Assembly: GCF_014643595.1 (NCBI RefSeq)
Contig: NZ_BMJT01000004.1
Span: 291,123 to 355,122, forward strand
Source of the DNA: Lysinibacillus alkalisoli
GTDB taxonomy: Bacteria; Bacillota; Bacilli; Bacillales_A; Planococcaceae
DNA: 64,000 bases
Direction: 5' to 3'
Shown: positions 17,983 to 27,756 of the stretch, one piece after another
How positions within the stretch are numbered: position 1 is the first letter of the stretch
Layout: every line of letters starts with the position of its first letter
The notes under the pieces: model-generated
Databases searched by the model: none
Told to the model about the DNA's origin: nothing
Seen by the model: only the letters and a program-made list of their open reading frames with translations
Program-made: the position numbers and the translations under genes

Positions 17983-19242
17983 ATGTTTGAGAAAATCAAA
18001 ATAGCAGAGGGCGTAAATTTATATATCCGTCCAACGACTCAATTTAAAACGATTTCATTTTCGTTTAAATTTCGTACTGCTTTAACAAAACAATCCGCAT
18101 CACAACGCACAGTGTTGTCCAATGTATTGCAACATAGTAATGCGGTATATAAAACAAATGCAGCCTATCGTAGCGCATTAGATGATTTATACGGAGCTGT
18201 ACTTTATTTTGATACAGGTAAGAAAGGCACACAGCATGCTTTTTATATGAATGCAGAAGTGGTGAACGAGCAATATTTAGCAGAAGATCAAGTATTAGAT
18301 AAAATGATGACGATGATGCAGACGGCGTTATTACAGCCTAATCTTCAAGATGGTGTCTTTTTAGACAATATTGTAGCGCGCGAGAAACAAATCGTTACAG
18401 AGCGTATTGCAGCTGTATTTGATGATAAAACACGCTATGCTCAACATCGTTTAATGCAGATTTTACGACCACAAGGTGCCGCTTCTATTTCAGCTAATGG
18501 CACAGTGCAAGACGTCGCAACAATTACAGCAACGTCATTATATGAGACATATCAGAAGATGTTATCAAAAGATACGATTGATATTTATATTGTAGGTGAT
18601 GTTGATGTTAGGGAGATGGCGGCTCGCATTCAATCTCATTTTGCTTTTACAGACCGCATGCCGTATACCCAAACGATTGAGCAAGTAGCTCCGCAACCTT
18701 TTGACTATGTGCGAGAGCAACAAGTGATGAAACAAGGAAAGTTACATATGGGCTTTTCCACACCTGTAGCATTTGGCGATGATCGCTTCCCTGTTATGCA
18801 AGTGCTAAATGGTGTGTTTGGTGGTTATGCGCATTCTAAATTATTTATGAATGTTCGGGAGAAGGAGAGTTTAGCTTATTATGCGTCTAGTTCTTATCTT
18901 TCTCATTATAGTTTATTATTTGTAACGTCAGGTATCGAACCAGAGAACGAAGATAAGGCGTATCAACTAATCCAACAACAATTGCAAGCGATCTGTGATG
19001 GACAAATTACAGCGCGTGAATTACAACAAACGAAAGCGCAACTTAAAAATCAATTGCGTGAAGCGTTAGATGTAGCACGTGGACAAATCGAAGTATATGA
19101 TCAATACAAATCGTTAAAAGAACCTTTTACAGTAGAGAATTGGTCAGCGAAATGGGAGGCTGTTACTGCGCAAGAGATTAGTGAATTAGCAGCGCAAATT
19201 AAATTACAAGCCGTATATTTCTTAAGTGGTAAGGGGGAGTAG
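17983..19242 (+). CDS. ymfF: M16-family peptidase-like protein lacking the zinc motif (YmfF)
   Basis: 419 residues with M16 architecture, including MNVREKESLAYYASSSYLS in the C-terminal half. The N-terminal region that should hold HxxEH instead reads NVLQHSNAVYK, so no catalytic zinc site is present. The active partner is probably the next gene, ymfH, which follows after two bases; M16 enzymes often pair one active and one inactive subunit. GGGGGATTCTC precedes the ATG. Substrate is unknown. Confidence 0.9.
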   Translation: MFEKIKIAEGVNLYIRPTTQFKTISFSFKFRTALTKQSASQRTVLSNVLQHSNAVYKTNAAYRSALDDLYGAVLYFDTGKKGTQHAFYMNAEVVNEQYLAEDQVLDKMMTMMQTALLQPNLQDGVFLDNIVAREKQIVTERIAAVFDDKTRYAQHRLMQILRPQGAASISANGTVQDVATITATSLYETYQKMLSKDTIDIYIVGDVDVREMAARIQSHFAFTDRMPYTQTIEQVAPQPFDYVREQQVMKQGKLHMGFSTPVAFGDDRFPVMQVLNGVFGGYAHSKLFMNVREKESLAYYASSSYLSHYSLLFVTSGIEPENEDKAYQLIQQQLQAICDGQITARELQQTKAQLKNQLREALDVARGQIEVYDQYKSLKEPFTVENWSAKWEAVTAQEISELAAQIKLQAVYFLSGKGE

Positions 19243-19244
19243 TA

Positions 19245-20543
19245 ATGGAAGTATTACATTTTACACAATTAGACGAGAAGTTATATTATGAAAAGTTGGC
19301 AAATGGCTTAACGGTTTATATTTTGCCTAAAAAAGGCTTTTCTAAAACATACGCCACTTTTACAACAAAATATGGTTCAGTTGACCGTACATTTATACCG
19401 ATCGGAAAAGAAGAACCTATTACGGTGCCAGATGGTATTGCCCACTTTTTGGAGCATAAAATGTTTGAAAAAGAGGATGAAGATGTTTTCCAAAAATTTA
19501 GTGAACAAGGTGCATCAGCGAATGCCTTCACCTCATTTACAAGAACGGCGTACTTATTCTCATCAACAGGGCGCGTTTATGATAATACAAAGACATTATT
19601 AGATTTTGTCCAGCAACCTTATTTCACAGAGGAGACAGTGAACAAGGAAAAAGGAATTATTGGGCAAGAGATTACGATGTATGATGACCAACCAAGTTGG
19701 CGTTTGTATTTTGGTGCCATTGAAAATATGTATCACAATTATCCCGTAAAGATTGATATTGCAGGTACGATTGCTTCAATCGATGAGATTACAGCCGAGC
19801 ATTTATATACTTGTTATAATACTTTCTATCATCCTTCTAATATGTTGTTATTTATTATTGGAGCAGTGGACCCACAAGAGATGATGGATTTTGTGCGTGC
19901 TGACCAAGCAGCAAAAGATTTCCCACAAGCACAAAAGATTGAGCGATTTTTTGATGATGAGCCAACAGATGTGGCGATTAAGCATCGCACACTGCATATG
20001 GATGTACAAAAGCCAAAAGTATATGTGGGCTTAAAAGCGCGTGAAACAAGTTTACAAGGTGTTGCTATGTTAAAACATGAGTTGGCATTAGATATGGCAA
20101 TGGAGTTATTATTTGGACGAACATCAGCATTTTATGAGCGCCTCTATGAAGCAGGCTTAGTGGATGAAACATATGATGCGGGCTTTATGTTAGAAAAAGG
20201 TTATGGCTTCTCGCTAATTGGCACAGATACTAATGAACCAGATGCTTTTATTCAAGCGGTTAAAGATGAACTTCAACAGTTAGAAAAGCACATCGCATTT
20301 ACTGAGGAAGAAGTAGCTCGTGAAAAACGTCGTACAATTGGTGCTACTTTACGTCAATTAAATTATATTGAATCTATTGCTAACCAATTTACACGTTATG
20401 CTTTTAATGACATGAATTTGTTTGATGTTGTACCGACGCTTGAAAAAATAACAGCGCAAGATTTAATTGATGCTTTTCAATCGATCCAAGGAGAATCACA
20501 ACAAACGAGCTTTGTGATTTTACCATTAGAAGAGAACGCATGA
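19245..20543 (+). CDS. ymfH: M16-family zinc peptidase (YmfH)
   Basis: 432 residues. The inverted zinc motif is intact (HFLEHKMFE, residues about 67-71) with the downstream glutamate in NKEKGIIGQEITMYDDQP, and the typical ANAFTSFTRTAYLF segment. It probably forms a heterodimer with the zinc-less YmfF encoded immediately upstream. AAGGGGG precedes the ATG. The stop overlaps ymfI by four bases (ATGA). Confidence 0.93.
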   Translation: MEVLHFTQLDEKLYYEKLANGLTVYILPKKGFSKTYATFTTKYGSVDRTFIPIGKEEPITVPDGIAHFLEHKMFEKEDEDVFQKFSEQGASANAFTSFTRTAYLFSSTGRVYDNTKTLLDFVQQPYFTEETVNKEKGIIGQEITMYDDQPSWRLYFGAIENMYHNYPVKIDIAGTIASIDEITAEHLYTCYNTFYHPSNMLLFIIGAVDPQEMMDFVRADQAAKDFPQAQKIERFFDDEPTDVAIKHRTLHMDVQKPKVYVGLKARETSLQGVAMLKHELALDMAMELLFGRTSAFYERLYEAGLVDETYDAGFMLEKGYGFSLIGTDTNEPDAFIQAVKDELQQLEKHIAFTEEEVAREKRRTIGATLRQLNYIESIANQFTRYAFNDMNLFDVVPTLEKITAQDLIDAFQSIQGESQQTSFVILPLEENA

Positions 20544-21265
20544 AAAAATTTGCATTAGTTGTAGGGGCTACAGGTGCTATTGGTGAGGCAATTTGCGAGG
20601 CTTTAGCATCAGCAGGTTGGTCTCTTTATATACACTACAACACGAATCAGCGTAAGGCACAGCGACTTGTTAGCCAATTTGACCAGCAATATCCTCATTT
20701 AGAATGTATGATAGTGCATGCTGACTTTAGGCAACAAGACGGCGCTGAACAACTTGCACAACAATTATTTTCTGTTCAAGCGATTGTGTTTGCGAGTGGT
20801 CAAGCACATTATGCTTTGTTAGAGGAGACACAACCAAAAGAGATGGAAGCACTTTGGCGTGTACATGTACAAAATCCAATGCATTTAACAGCACTCACGG
20901 CTTCAAAATTACGCCAACATAAAAGTTATATTGTATTCATTGGTTCTATATGGGGAGATATCGGCGCAGCAGGTGAAGTCGTGTATTCCGCTGTTAAAGG
21001 GGCACAGCATAATTTTGTTCGTGCTTATGCACAGGAGGCAGCACCTTTTACACGTGTTAATGCGATTGCCCCTGGTTTGGTAGACACAGCTATGAATGGT
21101 CATCTCACAGCGCTTGAACGTGACGAATTAAAGACGACAATTCCTTTAGAAGAGTTTGCACAACCACAAGATATTGCGGCAATGACGCGCATGTTACTCA
21201 GTGGTGAGGCAGACTATATTACGGGACAAGTATTGCGAATCAATGGCGGTTGGCATATGGCTTAA
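20540..21265 (+). CDS. ymfI: Short-chain dehydrogenase/reductase (YmfI)
   Basis: 241 residues. NAD(P)-binding GATGAIG at the N-terminus, catalytic YSAVKGAQ (YxxxK), and the C-terminal ITGQVLRINGGWHM typical of FabG-like SDRs. The substrate cannot be assigned. It is translationally coupled to ymfH and followed by a bidirectional terminator. Confidence 0.92.
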   Translation: MKKFALVVGATGAIGEAICEALASAGWSLYIHYNTNQRKAQRLVSQFDQQYPHLECMIVHADFRQQDGAEQLAQQLFSVQAIVFASGQAHYALLEETQPKEMEALWRVHVQNPMHLTALTASKLRQHKSYIVFIGSIWGDIGAAGEVVYSAVKGAQHNFVRAYAQEAAPFTRVNAIAPGLVDTAMNGHLTALERDELKTTIPLEEFAQPQDIAAMTRMLLSGEADYITGQVLRINGGWHMA

Positions 21266-21292
21266 AAAGTATCAGCTGTTATCGCAAATTAA

Positions 21293-21325
21293 AAGGTGAG
21301 ACGATGGCTAATATCGTCTCACCTT
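21293..21325. terminator. Bidirectional terminator between ymfI and LCP gene
   Basis: Perfect 13-bp arms AAGGTGAGACGAT / ATCGTCTCACCTT with a 7-base loop, flanked by AT-rich tails on both sides. Confidence 0.85.
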
Positions 21326-21330
21326 ATTAT

Positions 21331-22290
21331 TTATTCTTCGTTATTTAACGTTTCGACAGGAGGCAACTCGAGATGTTTACGCAAATCATTTTTAATGGAT
21401 AGTAATTCTTTGTCATCATAAATGTAGTACCAAACGCCATCAATCATCTGACCATCACCATCACCACTGTATAATTGGTCAATTTTCTTCGTAGCATCAC
21501 GATAATTACTTTGAATATCTACCATCTCGTCAAAGGTTAAATTAGTACGCACATTTTTTTCAATGGCTTTAAAAATATCGCCATAATTAAATAAAGTGTT
21601 CACAGATGCCCCTTTTTTGAGTACGGCTTGTATGACGTTTTTTTGTCGGTCTTGACGTCCAAAATCACCGCGTGGGTCTTCGTAACGCATGCGCACATAG
21701 GCAAGCGCTTGCTCGCCATTTAAATGAACGGTGCCAACAGGGAAATCTTTACCACCCCAACTAAAAGCAAAGTCATTTTTCAAATCAATACCACCAACAG
21801 CATCTACAATATCTTTAAAACTTTCCATATTGACCTGTACGACATAATCAATAGGTATATCTAAAAAATGCTCCACAGTATTTAATGACATTTTTATACC
21901 ACCATATGCATAAGCATGGTTAATTTTATCATTAAAATCTTTACCCACAATTTCCGTTAAGGTATCACGAGGAATACTCAATAACTTTGTACTTTTTTGC
22001 TGAGGATTAACGGTTAATACTACCATAGTATCAGAGCGACCAGCATCGTCTTTACGCTCATCTACACCTAGCACTAGCACAGAGAAGGGATGGAGATCTT
22101 TCACATTAATCGCTTCTTCACGCTTATCGGATTTATCACGCTTTAAATCGGTATGAATGTTTTTAGCTGTATTCGTTAAGTCTTTATAAACCATGAGCCC
22201 AAAGCCAGCCACTCCACCAACAAGGATTAATATAATGACAATGACCCAAGGTAAAATTTTGCGTTTTTTATTTTTCTCTGAACGTTTCAC
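21331..22290 (-). CDS. LytR-CpsA-Psr family cell-wall glycopolymer transferase
   Basis: 319 residues. A basic N-terminus and one transmembrane helix (WVIVIILILVGGVAGFGLMV, about residues 15-34) are followed by an extracellular LCP domain with VLVLGVDERKDDAGRSDTM, SIPRDTL and the arginine-containing YVRMRYEDPRGDFGRQDRQ. LCP enzymes attach wall teichoic acid or capsule polymers to peptidoglycan. GTG start 22290 follows GGAGG. The gene is monocistronic and convergent to ymfI. I cannot separate tagT, tagU and tagV by eye. Confidence 0.93.
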   Translation of the reverse strand: MKRSEKNKKRKILPWVIVIILILVGGVAGFGLMVYKDLTNTAKNIHTDLKRDKSDKREEAINVKDLHPFSVLVLGVDERKDDAGRSDTMVVLTVNPQQKSTKLLSIPRDTLTEIVGKDFNDKINHAYAYGGIKMSLNTVEHFLDIPIDYVVQVNMESFKDIVDAVGGIDLKNDFAFSWGGKDFPVGTVHLNGEQALAYVRMRYEDPRGDFGRQDRQKNVIQAVLKKGASVNTLFNYGDIFKAIEKNVRTNLTFDEMVDIQSNYRDATKKIDQLYSGDGDGQMIDGVWYYIYDDKELLSIKNDLRKHLELPPVETLNNEE

Positions 22291-22508
22291 AATGAAAACC
22301 TCCTACAATTCATCACAAATGATTGAACATACTTTTTTTAGACGTAACAATTTTACAAAAAGTTTCGATACAATTTATAAAAAATAAAATAATATCATAA
22401 ATATAGGCAAGAAAAGCACTTTGTAACTTTTCATTACTTGGAAAATCCGCTATCATGGAACATATACGAGATAATAGCGTTTATTATTATTAATGGAGGA
22501 AATGACAT

Positions 22509-23294
22509 ATGAGCGATTGGTATTTTGAATACGAAATTCAAGTGAATCGTCCGGGTCTTCTTGGTGACATTGCCTCATTATTAGGGATGTTACGTATTAA
22601 TATCATTTCCGTAAATGGTGTAGATGAAACGCGAAGGGGTATGTTAGTAAGTGCTGACGAAACGGCAATTAATCGCTTTAAGTCGATTGTCTCGACGATG
22701 GAGCATATTAAATTTGCGAAATTCCGTCAACCTAAACTAAGAGACCGTCTTGCTATTCGTCATGGCCACTACATACCGCGCGATGTAGATGAGCGTAATA
22801 CGTTCCGTTTTGTGCGTGATGAATTAGGTATTTTAGTGGATTTTTTAGCGGAAATATTTAAGCGTGAAGGGCATTGCCTAATAGGTGTGAGAGGGATGCC
22901 ACGGGTCGGTAAAACGGAATCAGTTGTGGCTGCAAGTGTTTGTGCAAATAAAAAGTGGGTATTTTTATCTTCAACGATGATAAAGCAAACCTTGAGACAA
23001 CAATTAGTAGGAGATGAGTATGGAGCGAATAACATTTTTATTATGGACGGCGTTGTAACAGCACGTTCTACAGATGAACGTCATAAACAACTTGTGCGTG
23101 AAATTATGGGTTTGCCTGCTACTAAGGTAATCGAGCATCCTGATATGTTTGTGCAGAATGGGGATTACACATTAGCTGATTTCGATTATATAATTGAATT
23201 GCGTCATCATGAAAATGAAGAAATTTCATTTGATATGTTGCGGAAAAATGATATGTTCGCTGGCGTAAATGCGTTTGGCGACTTTAACTTTTAA
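22509..23294 (+). CDS. ymfK: YmfK family protein (DUF3388), predicted P-loop regulator
   Basis: 261 residues. The N-terminus (EYEIQVNRPGLLGDIASLLGML) looks like an ACT-type sensor fold and the middle holds a Walker-A-like GMPRVGKTES near residue 138. The function of this family is not established. Upstream TGGAGG gives a strong ribosome binding site. rodZ follows after about 20 bases, so cotranscription is likely. The ymfJ gene that precedes it in B. subtilis is absent. Confidence 0.85.
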   Translation: MSDWYFEYEIQVNRPGLLGDIASLLGMLRINIISVNGVDETRRGMLVSADETAINRFKSIVSTMEHIKFAKFRQPKLRDRLAIRHGHYIPRDVDERNTFRFVRDELGILVDFLAEIFKREGHCLIGVRGMPRVGKTESVVAASVCANKKWVFLSSTMIKQTLRQQLVGDEYGANNIFIMDGVVTARSTDERHKQLVREIMGLPATKVIEHPDMFVQNGDYTLADFDYIIELRHHENEEISFDMLRKNDMFAGVNAFGDFNF

Positions 23295-23312
23295 TTAAAG
23301 TAGGTGTTTGTG

Positions 23313-24275
23313 TTGACAGAAATCGGAGCACGATTGAAAGAAGCAAGAGAGGCAAAAGGGTATACACTTAATGATTTACAAGAAATTACAAAGATTCAAA
23401 AACGCTATTTAGTAGGCATTGAAAATGGCGATTATGAAAGTATTCCAGGTGCGTTTTACGTACGCGCTTTTATTCGTCAATATGCAGATGCAGTAGGGCT
23501 TAACCCTGACGAATTGTTAGAGACTTACAAAAATGAGGTACCGAATGCACCAAGCGTAGAAGCTACTACGACGATTGCACCACAACGTCAAAAGAGAAAT
23601 AAAATGAGTAGTACAACAACGCAAAGAACGATGCAATCTATGCCTAAAATTATTGTAGGCTTATTTATTTTAGTGATTGTTATTGTCATGATTTATATGT
23701 TAGTACAAAAGTTGAATGCTAATGCACCAGAAGAACAAGGCGAACAAAATGCTTTAGAATTTAAGGAGACAACACCAAAAGAAGAACCTAAAAAACCTGT
23801 TCAAGAAGAGGAAGAACAAGAAGAAACATCAACAGAAGATGATACAACTGTAGAGGATAAAGAAGAAACAACGGAACAAAAAGATAAAGAGCAAGAAGAT
23901 AAAGCAAAAGAAGAAAAAGATAAGAAAGACAAAGATAAAAATCAAGAACAACAAATCGTCGCAGATGAAGCACAATCTGGCGGTAACACAACAGTATATA
24001 ATGTGACAGGTGCTGAAGAAATGGACCTTGCCCTCACATTTACAGGTGATGCTTGGATTGAAGTACGTGATGCTAATACACGACAAACGTTATTAGATAA
24101 TGAAGGTAAAGTTTATACTTCTGGTGAGGAAATTAAACTCGATGGTGTGACAGCACAATCTGTAGCTATTGTTGTTGGTAATATTCAAACTACAAAGATT
24201 ACTGTAAACGAGCAAGCTGTGGAGTATGTGAGACAAGGTTACCCACAAAATATCGTATTAAAAATAGCACAATAA
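23313..24275 (+). CDS. rodZ: Cytoskeletal protein RodZ (YmfM)
   Basis: Membrane-anchored helix-turn-helix protein linking MreB to the elongation machinery. About 320 residues: N-terminal HTH_25 (IGARLKEAREAKGYTLNDLQ, ENGDYESIPGAFYVRAFIRQY), a transmembrane helix (IIVGLFILVIVIVMIYMLVQ near residue 115), a highly acidic/lysine-rich linker of E, K, D, Q and T, and a C-terminal DUF4115 beta domain (EMDLALTFTGDAWIEVRD). Start is non-ATG: TTG 23313 sits six bases after AGGTG; GTG 23310 or 23304 are alternatives. The linker composition is repetitive and probably variable. Confidence 0.92.
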   Translation: MTEIGARLKEAREAKGYTLNDLQEITKIQKRYLVGIENGDYESIPGAFYVRAFIRQYADAVGLNPDELLETYKNEVPNAPSVEATTTIAPQRQKRNKMSSTTTQRTMQSMPKIIVGLFILVIVIVMIYMLVQKLNANAPEEQGEQNALEFKETTPKEEPKKPVQEEEEQEETSTEDDTTVEDKEETTEQKDKEQEDKAKEEKDKKDKDKNQEQQIVADEAQSGGNTTVYNVTGAEEMDLALTFTGDAWIEVRDANTRQTLLDNEGKVYTSGEEIKLDGVTAQSVAIVVGNIQTTKITVNEQAVEYVRQGYPQNIVLKIAQ

Positions 24276-24280
24276 TAAAA

Positions 24281-24317
24281 ATAGGTAGTTGGTGCACATA
24301 GCGTATCAACTACCTAT
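24281..24317 (+). terminator. Hairpin after rodZ
   Basis: Perfect 11-bp arms ATAGGTAGTTG / CAACTACCTAT (24281-24291, 24307-24317). The following CTGTTATTATT is a weak T-tract. Confidence 0.65.
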
Positions 24318-24346
24318 CTGTTATTATTACATAGTAGAAACTATAG

Positions 24347-24371
24347 AGTCATCTCACAAGATGACTTTTTT
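24347..24371 (+). terminator. Second terminator upstream of pgsA
   Basis: AGTCATCT ... AGATGACT around a 4-5 base loop followed by TTTTTT. It lies 28 bases before the pgsA start, so either pgsA has a promoter in this short gap or termination is leaky. Confidence 0.75.
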
Positions 24372-24398
24372 ATGTACAAAAAAGAAAGGTGCTTTGTT

Positions 24399-24977
24399 AT
24401 GAATATTCCAAATAAGATTACGGTATCGCGTATTTTACTCATCCCTGTTTTTGTTATTATGATGATGTTTAATTTTGGTATGGGAGATATGACACTACTT
24501 GGTGTAACCTTACCAATTAATCATGTGATTGGTGGTATTATTTTTATTTTTGCATCAGCAACAGACTGGGTGGATGGTTACTATGCAAGAAAGTACAATT
24601 TGGTAACAACGTTTGGTAAATTTTTAGACCCATTAGCAGATAAATTACTTGTATCCGCCGCTTTTATTTTACTCGTAGAAATGGGTACTGCGCCAGCATG
24701 GATTATCATTATTATTATTAGTCGTGAGTTTGCTGTAACAGGCCTACGCTTAGTGTTAGCAGGTGAAGGTGAAGTAGTAGCTGCTAATCAGCTTGGTAAA
24801 ATTAAAACAGTCACACAAATCTTTGCCATTGTATTAGGGTTATTCCACAATCCAGTATTTGCTAAGTGGGACATCCCATTTGATAGTGTAATGTTGTATA
24901 TTGCATTGATTTTCACGATTTGGTCAGGAGCAGATTATTTTTATAAAAACCGCCATGCCTTATTAACGTCTAAATAA
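24399..24977 (+). CDS. pgsA: CDP-diacylglycerol-glycerol-3-phosphate 3-phosphatidyltransferase
   Basis: Makes phosphatidylglycerol phosphate, the first step to phosphatidylglycerol and cardiolipin. 192 residues with the CDP-alcohol phosphotransferase motif DWVDGYYAR-x8-G-x3-D-x3-D visible as far as FLDPLADK, plus four to five membrane segments. Start ATG 24399 (MNIPNKITVSR) follows AGAAAGGTG; the longer frame from 24372 overlaps the terminator. cinA follows after about 15 bases. Confidence 0.95.
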   Translation: MNIPNKITVSRILLIPVFVIMMMFNFGMGDMTLLGVTLPINHVIGGIIFIFASATDWVDGYYARKYNLVTTFGKFLDPLADKLLVSAAFILLVEMGTAPAWIIIIIISREFAVTGLRLVLAGEGEVVAANQLGKIKTVTQIFAIVLGLFHNPVFAKWDIPFDSVMLYIALIFTIWSGADYFYKNRHALLTSK

Positions 24978-24992
24978 AAGGAGTTGCGAGTG

Positions 24993-26252
24993 ATGAATGC
25001 AGAAATTATTGCAGTAGGTTCAGAATTATTGCTAGGACAAATTGCAAATACAAACGCAAAATATATTTCAAGTCAGTTGTCAGAATTAGGGATTAATGTT
25101 TACTATCATACAGTGATTGGTGATAATGCGAAACGTTTAAAACAAGCGATTACGCTAGCTGAGTCACGTGCAGATTGTATTATTTTTTCTGGTGGGCTAG
25201 GTCCAACAAAAGATGATTTGACGAAAGAGACAATTGCTAACCATTTACAGTTGTCATTAGTCACAGACCATGAAGCGCTTGGTCAAATCGAAGCGTTTTT
25301 CACGCAACGACAGATGCCAATGACGGCTAATAATCGAAAGCAAGCTCTAGTGCTAGACGGGTGTGAAGTATTGGCCAATCATCATGGCATGGCTCCAGGT
25401 ATGTTTTTAACATATCATAATAAAACGTACATTTTATTGCCAGGCCCTCCAAAAGAACTAGAACCGATGTTTCAATATGAGGCAAAGCCTAAATTAGCAG
25501 AGCTTATACATGATGGTGGTGTGATACGCTCTCATGTGATGCGATTTTTTGGCATTGGCGAAGCAGCGTTAGAAACGGAGTTAGATACATTATTAGAAAC
25601 ACAAACCAACCCTACATTAGCGCCATTAGCCTCAGATGGCGAAGTGACATTACGCATTACAGCAAAGGCACAATCAGATGCTGAAGCAGAACAGTTAATC
25701 CAACATAAAGTACAAGAAGTACAAGCGATTGTTGGGCATTACCAATATGGTATTGATGATGACTCACTAGCATCTAAATTAGTCGATGTGTTGCGCCACA
25801 ATCATTTAACGATCTCAGCTGCTGAAAGTTTGACAGCGGGGTTATTTCAATCTGAAATTGCTGAAATCCCTGGCGCGGGAGATGTATTAATTGGTGGTTT
25901 TGTCACATATACAGTAAATGCTAAAACGCATTTACTTGGTATTCCATCCTCGCTTATTGACACATATGGCGTTGTAAGTGCAGAGTGTGCAGTGGCTATG
26001 GCACAAGCAGCACAAGCAAAAACAGGAGCAACAATTGGCGTTGGGTTAACAGGTGCAGCTGGTCCGACAGCACATGGCGATGAGCCAGCGGGTTCAATTT
26101 GGATTGCCTTTGTTATTGGTGACCAATTACCTGTAACTAAGCACTTGCAGTTAAGTGGCATGCGTAATACGAATCGCTTACGCACCGTAAAATATGCGTA
26201 TGATGCGATTTTAAAACAATTGAGACACTGTGGGTATGACATTCAATTATAA
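24993..26252 (+). CDS. cinA: CinA competence/damage-inducible protein
   Basis: About 419 residues. The N-terminal MoCF-like domain (MNAEIIAVGSELLLGQIANTN, FSGGLGPTKDDLTKE, LPGPPKELEPM) is fused to a C-terminal nicotinamide mononucleotide deamidase-like domain (SAAESLTAGLFQS, GLTGAAGPTAHGDEPAGSIW). ATG 24993 is preferred over TTG 24984, since AAAGGAG ends at 24983 directly before it. pgsA-cinA-recA is the conserved Bacillales order. A terminator separates it from recA, which has its own SOS-type promoter. Confidence 0.95.
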   Translation: MNAEIIAVGSELLLGQIANTNAKYISSQLSELGINVYYHTVIGDNAKRLKQAITLAESRADCIIFSGGLGPTKDDLTKETIANHLQLSLVTDHEALGQIEAFFTQRQMPMTANNRKQALVLDGCEVLANHHGMAPGMFLTYHNKTYILLPGPPKELEPMFQYEAKPKLAELIHDGGVIRSHVMRFFGIGEAALETELDTLLETQTNPTLAPLASDGEVTLRITAKAQSDAEAEQLIQHKVQEVQAIVGHYQYGIDDDSLASKLVDVLRHNHLTISAAESLTAGLFQSEIAEIPGAGDVLIGGFVTYTVNAKTHLLGIPSSLIDTYGVVSAECAVAMAQAAQAKTGATIGVGLTGAAGPTAHGDEPAGSIWIAFVIGDQLPVTKHLQLSGMRNTNRLRTVKYAYDAILKQLRHCGYDIQL

Positions 26253-26263
26253 GGTGTAAAAGT

Positions 26264-26303
26264 AAGATTTGAGTCAGTTTTCTAGGCTCAAATCTTTATT
26301 TTT
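26264..26303 (+). terminator. Terminator after cinA
   Basis: Perfect 10-bp arms AAGATTTGAG / CTCAAATCTT (26264-26273, 26287-26296), then T-rich TATTTTTT. Confidence 0.85.
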
Positions 26304-26313
26304 TGGATAAAAT

Positions 26314-26364
26314 CGAATAAATGTTCGCTTTTTTCTTGCCTTTCATCTCAAAAAGAAGTATAGT
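26314..26364 (+). promoter_or_regulatory. recA promoter with LexA (SOS) box
   Basis: CGAATAAATGTTCG (26314-26327) differs from the Gram-positive LexA box CGAACN4GTTCG at one base. Downstream, TTGCCT (26336-26341), 17 bases and TATAGT (26359-26364) form a good promoter. Confidence 0.8.
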
Positions 26365-26416
26365 AAAAACAGTAAAAAGTTAAAGAATAATTTCATTGAC
26401 TGAGGAGGAACAAATC

Positions 26417-27469
26417 GTGAGCGAACGTAAAGCAGCCTTAGAACAGGCGTTAAAACAAATTGAAAAAAACTTTGGTAAAGGTTCCATTATGAAACTTGGT
26501 GACAAAACAGATTTAAAAGTAGCGACATCATCAAGCGGTTCATTAGCATTAGATGCGGCATTAGGGGTAGGTGGTTACCCACGAGGTCGAATTATTGAGA
26601 TTTATGGCCCAGAGTCTTCAGGTAAAACAACGGTTGCTTTACATGCCATTGCAGAAGTGCAAGCAGCAGGTGGGCAGGCAGCTTTTATTGATGCAGAGCA
26701 TGCATTAGACCCTGTCTATGCACAAGCGTTAGGTGTTGATATTGACGAGTTATTATTGTCTCAGCCAGATACAGGTGAGCAAGCATTAGAGATTGCAGAA
26801 GCATTAGTGCGCAGTGGCGCTGTAGATATTTTAGTCGTTGACTCAGTTGCAGCATTGGTACCAAAAGCTGAAATTGAAGGTGAGATGGGAGATTCACACG
26901 TGGGTCTACAGGCTCGCCTAATGTCACAAGCTTTACGTAAGTTATCAGGTTCTATTAATAAATCAAAAACAATTGCTATCTTTATTAACCAAATTCGTGA
27001 AAAGATTGGTGTCATGTTTGGTAACCCTGAAACAACACCGGGTGGGCGTGCACTAAAATTCTACAGTTCGGTGCGATTAGAAGTGCGTCGTGCAGAAACG
27101 ATCAAGCAAGGTACAGATATGGTAGGTAACCGCACAAAAATTAAAATTGTTAAAAATAAAGTAGCACCACCATTTAAAGTAGCCGAAGTGGACATTATGT
27201 ATGGTGAAGGTATTTCTAAAGAAGGCGAAACGATCGACTTAGGTGTGGAATTAGACATCGTTCAAAAGAGTGGCTCTTGGTATGCTTATGGTGATGAGCG
27301 TTTAGGTCAAGGTCGTGAAAATGCGAAGCAATACTTGAAAGAGAATCCATTTGTATTGGATGAGATTTCTGGAAAAATTCGTGAAGCCTATGGTATTTCA
27401 GGAGAGAACTCGACTGAAGTAGCAACAAAAACAGAAGAAGAACAAGCTTCACTGTTAGAGGAAAAATAA
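26417..27469 (+). CDS. recA: Recombinase RecA
   Basis: Strand-exchange protein and LexA coprotease. About 350 residues with Walker [10 protein letters not shown], the [12 protein letters not shown] segment, Walker [12 protein letters not shown], loop L2 around [20 protein letters not shown], and an acidic C-terminus ([11 protein letters not shown]). Start GTG 26417 ([15 protein letters not shown]) is set by GAGGAGG at 26402-26408; the frame extends back to TTG 26396 without a site of its own. The SOS box and the lexA gene in the same window complete a LexA-RecA circuit. Confidence 0.98.
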   Translation: MSERKAALEQALKQIEKNFGKGSIMKLGDKTDLKVATSSSGSLALDAALGVGGYPRGRIIEIYGPESSGKTTVALHAIAEVQAAGGQAAFIDAEHALDPVYAQALGVDIDELLLSQPDTGEQALEIAEALVRSGAVDILVVDSVAALVPKAEIEGEMGDSHVGLQARLMSQALRKLSGSINKSKTIAIFINQIREKIGVMFGNPETTPGGRALKFYSSVRLEVRRAETIKQGTDMVGNRTKIKIVKNKVAPPFKVAEVDIMYGEGISKEGETIDLGVELDIVQKSGSWYAYGDERLGQGRENAKQYLKENPFVLDEISGKIREAYGISGENSTEVATKTEEEQASLLEEK

Positions 27470-27483
27470 AATAGAATGGTGAT

Positions 27484-27519
27484 ACGGAGATGGTAGTTAA
27501 CACGCCATTTCCGTTTTTC
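27484..27519 (+). terminator. Terminator after recA
   Basis: ACGGAGATGG / CCATTTCCGT arms (27484-27493, 27505-27514; one G-T) followed by TTTTCTTT. Confidence 0.8.
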
Positions 27520-27604
27520 TTTGCGTGAAATGAGCTCATAGCGCATTTATTCCAGTTATTAGGTCTCATTATAAAAATAAAACAGTAGATAATGGGAGCA
27601 AATC

Positions 27605-27633
27605 TTGACATCGAATACGTACAATACTACAAT
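27605..27633 (+). promoter_or_regulatory. rny promoter
   Basis: TTGACA (27605-27610), exactly 17 bases, TACAAT (27628-27633). The leader to the rny start is about 120 bases. Confidence 0.8.
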
Positions 27634-27756
27634 TAAATATGTATAATTTTCTAAATTATAATAATGAAATGGCGTATAAAAAGAGGATATTGACGTCTAC
27701 TTTTTTATGAAAGCCAATGAAATGTTAAAAACATACTAGCAAGAGGAGGTGTTCGT

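Noticed and set aside
23788..24086. Minus-strand leucine/phenylalanine-rich frames inside rodZ
   Set aside because: They are the complement of the acidic/lysine-rich RodZ linker, not real membrane proteins.
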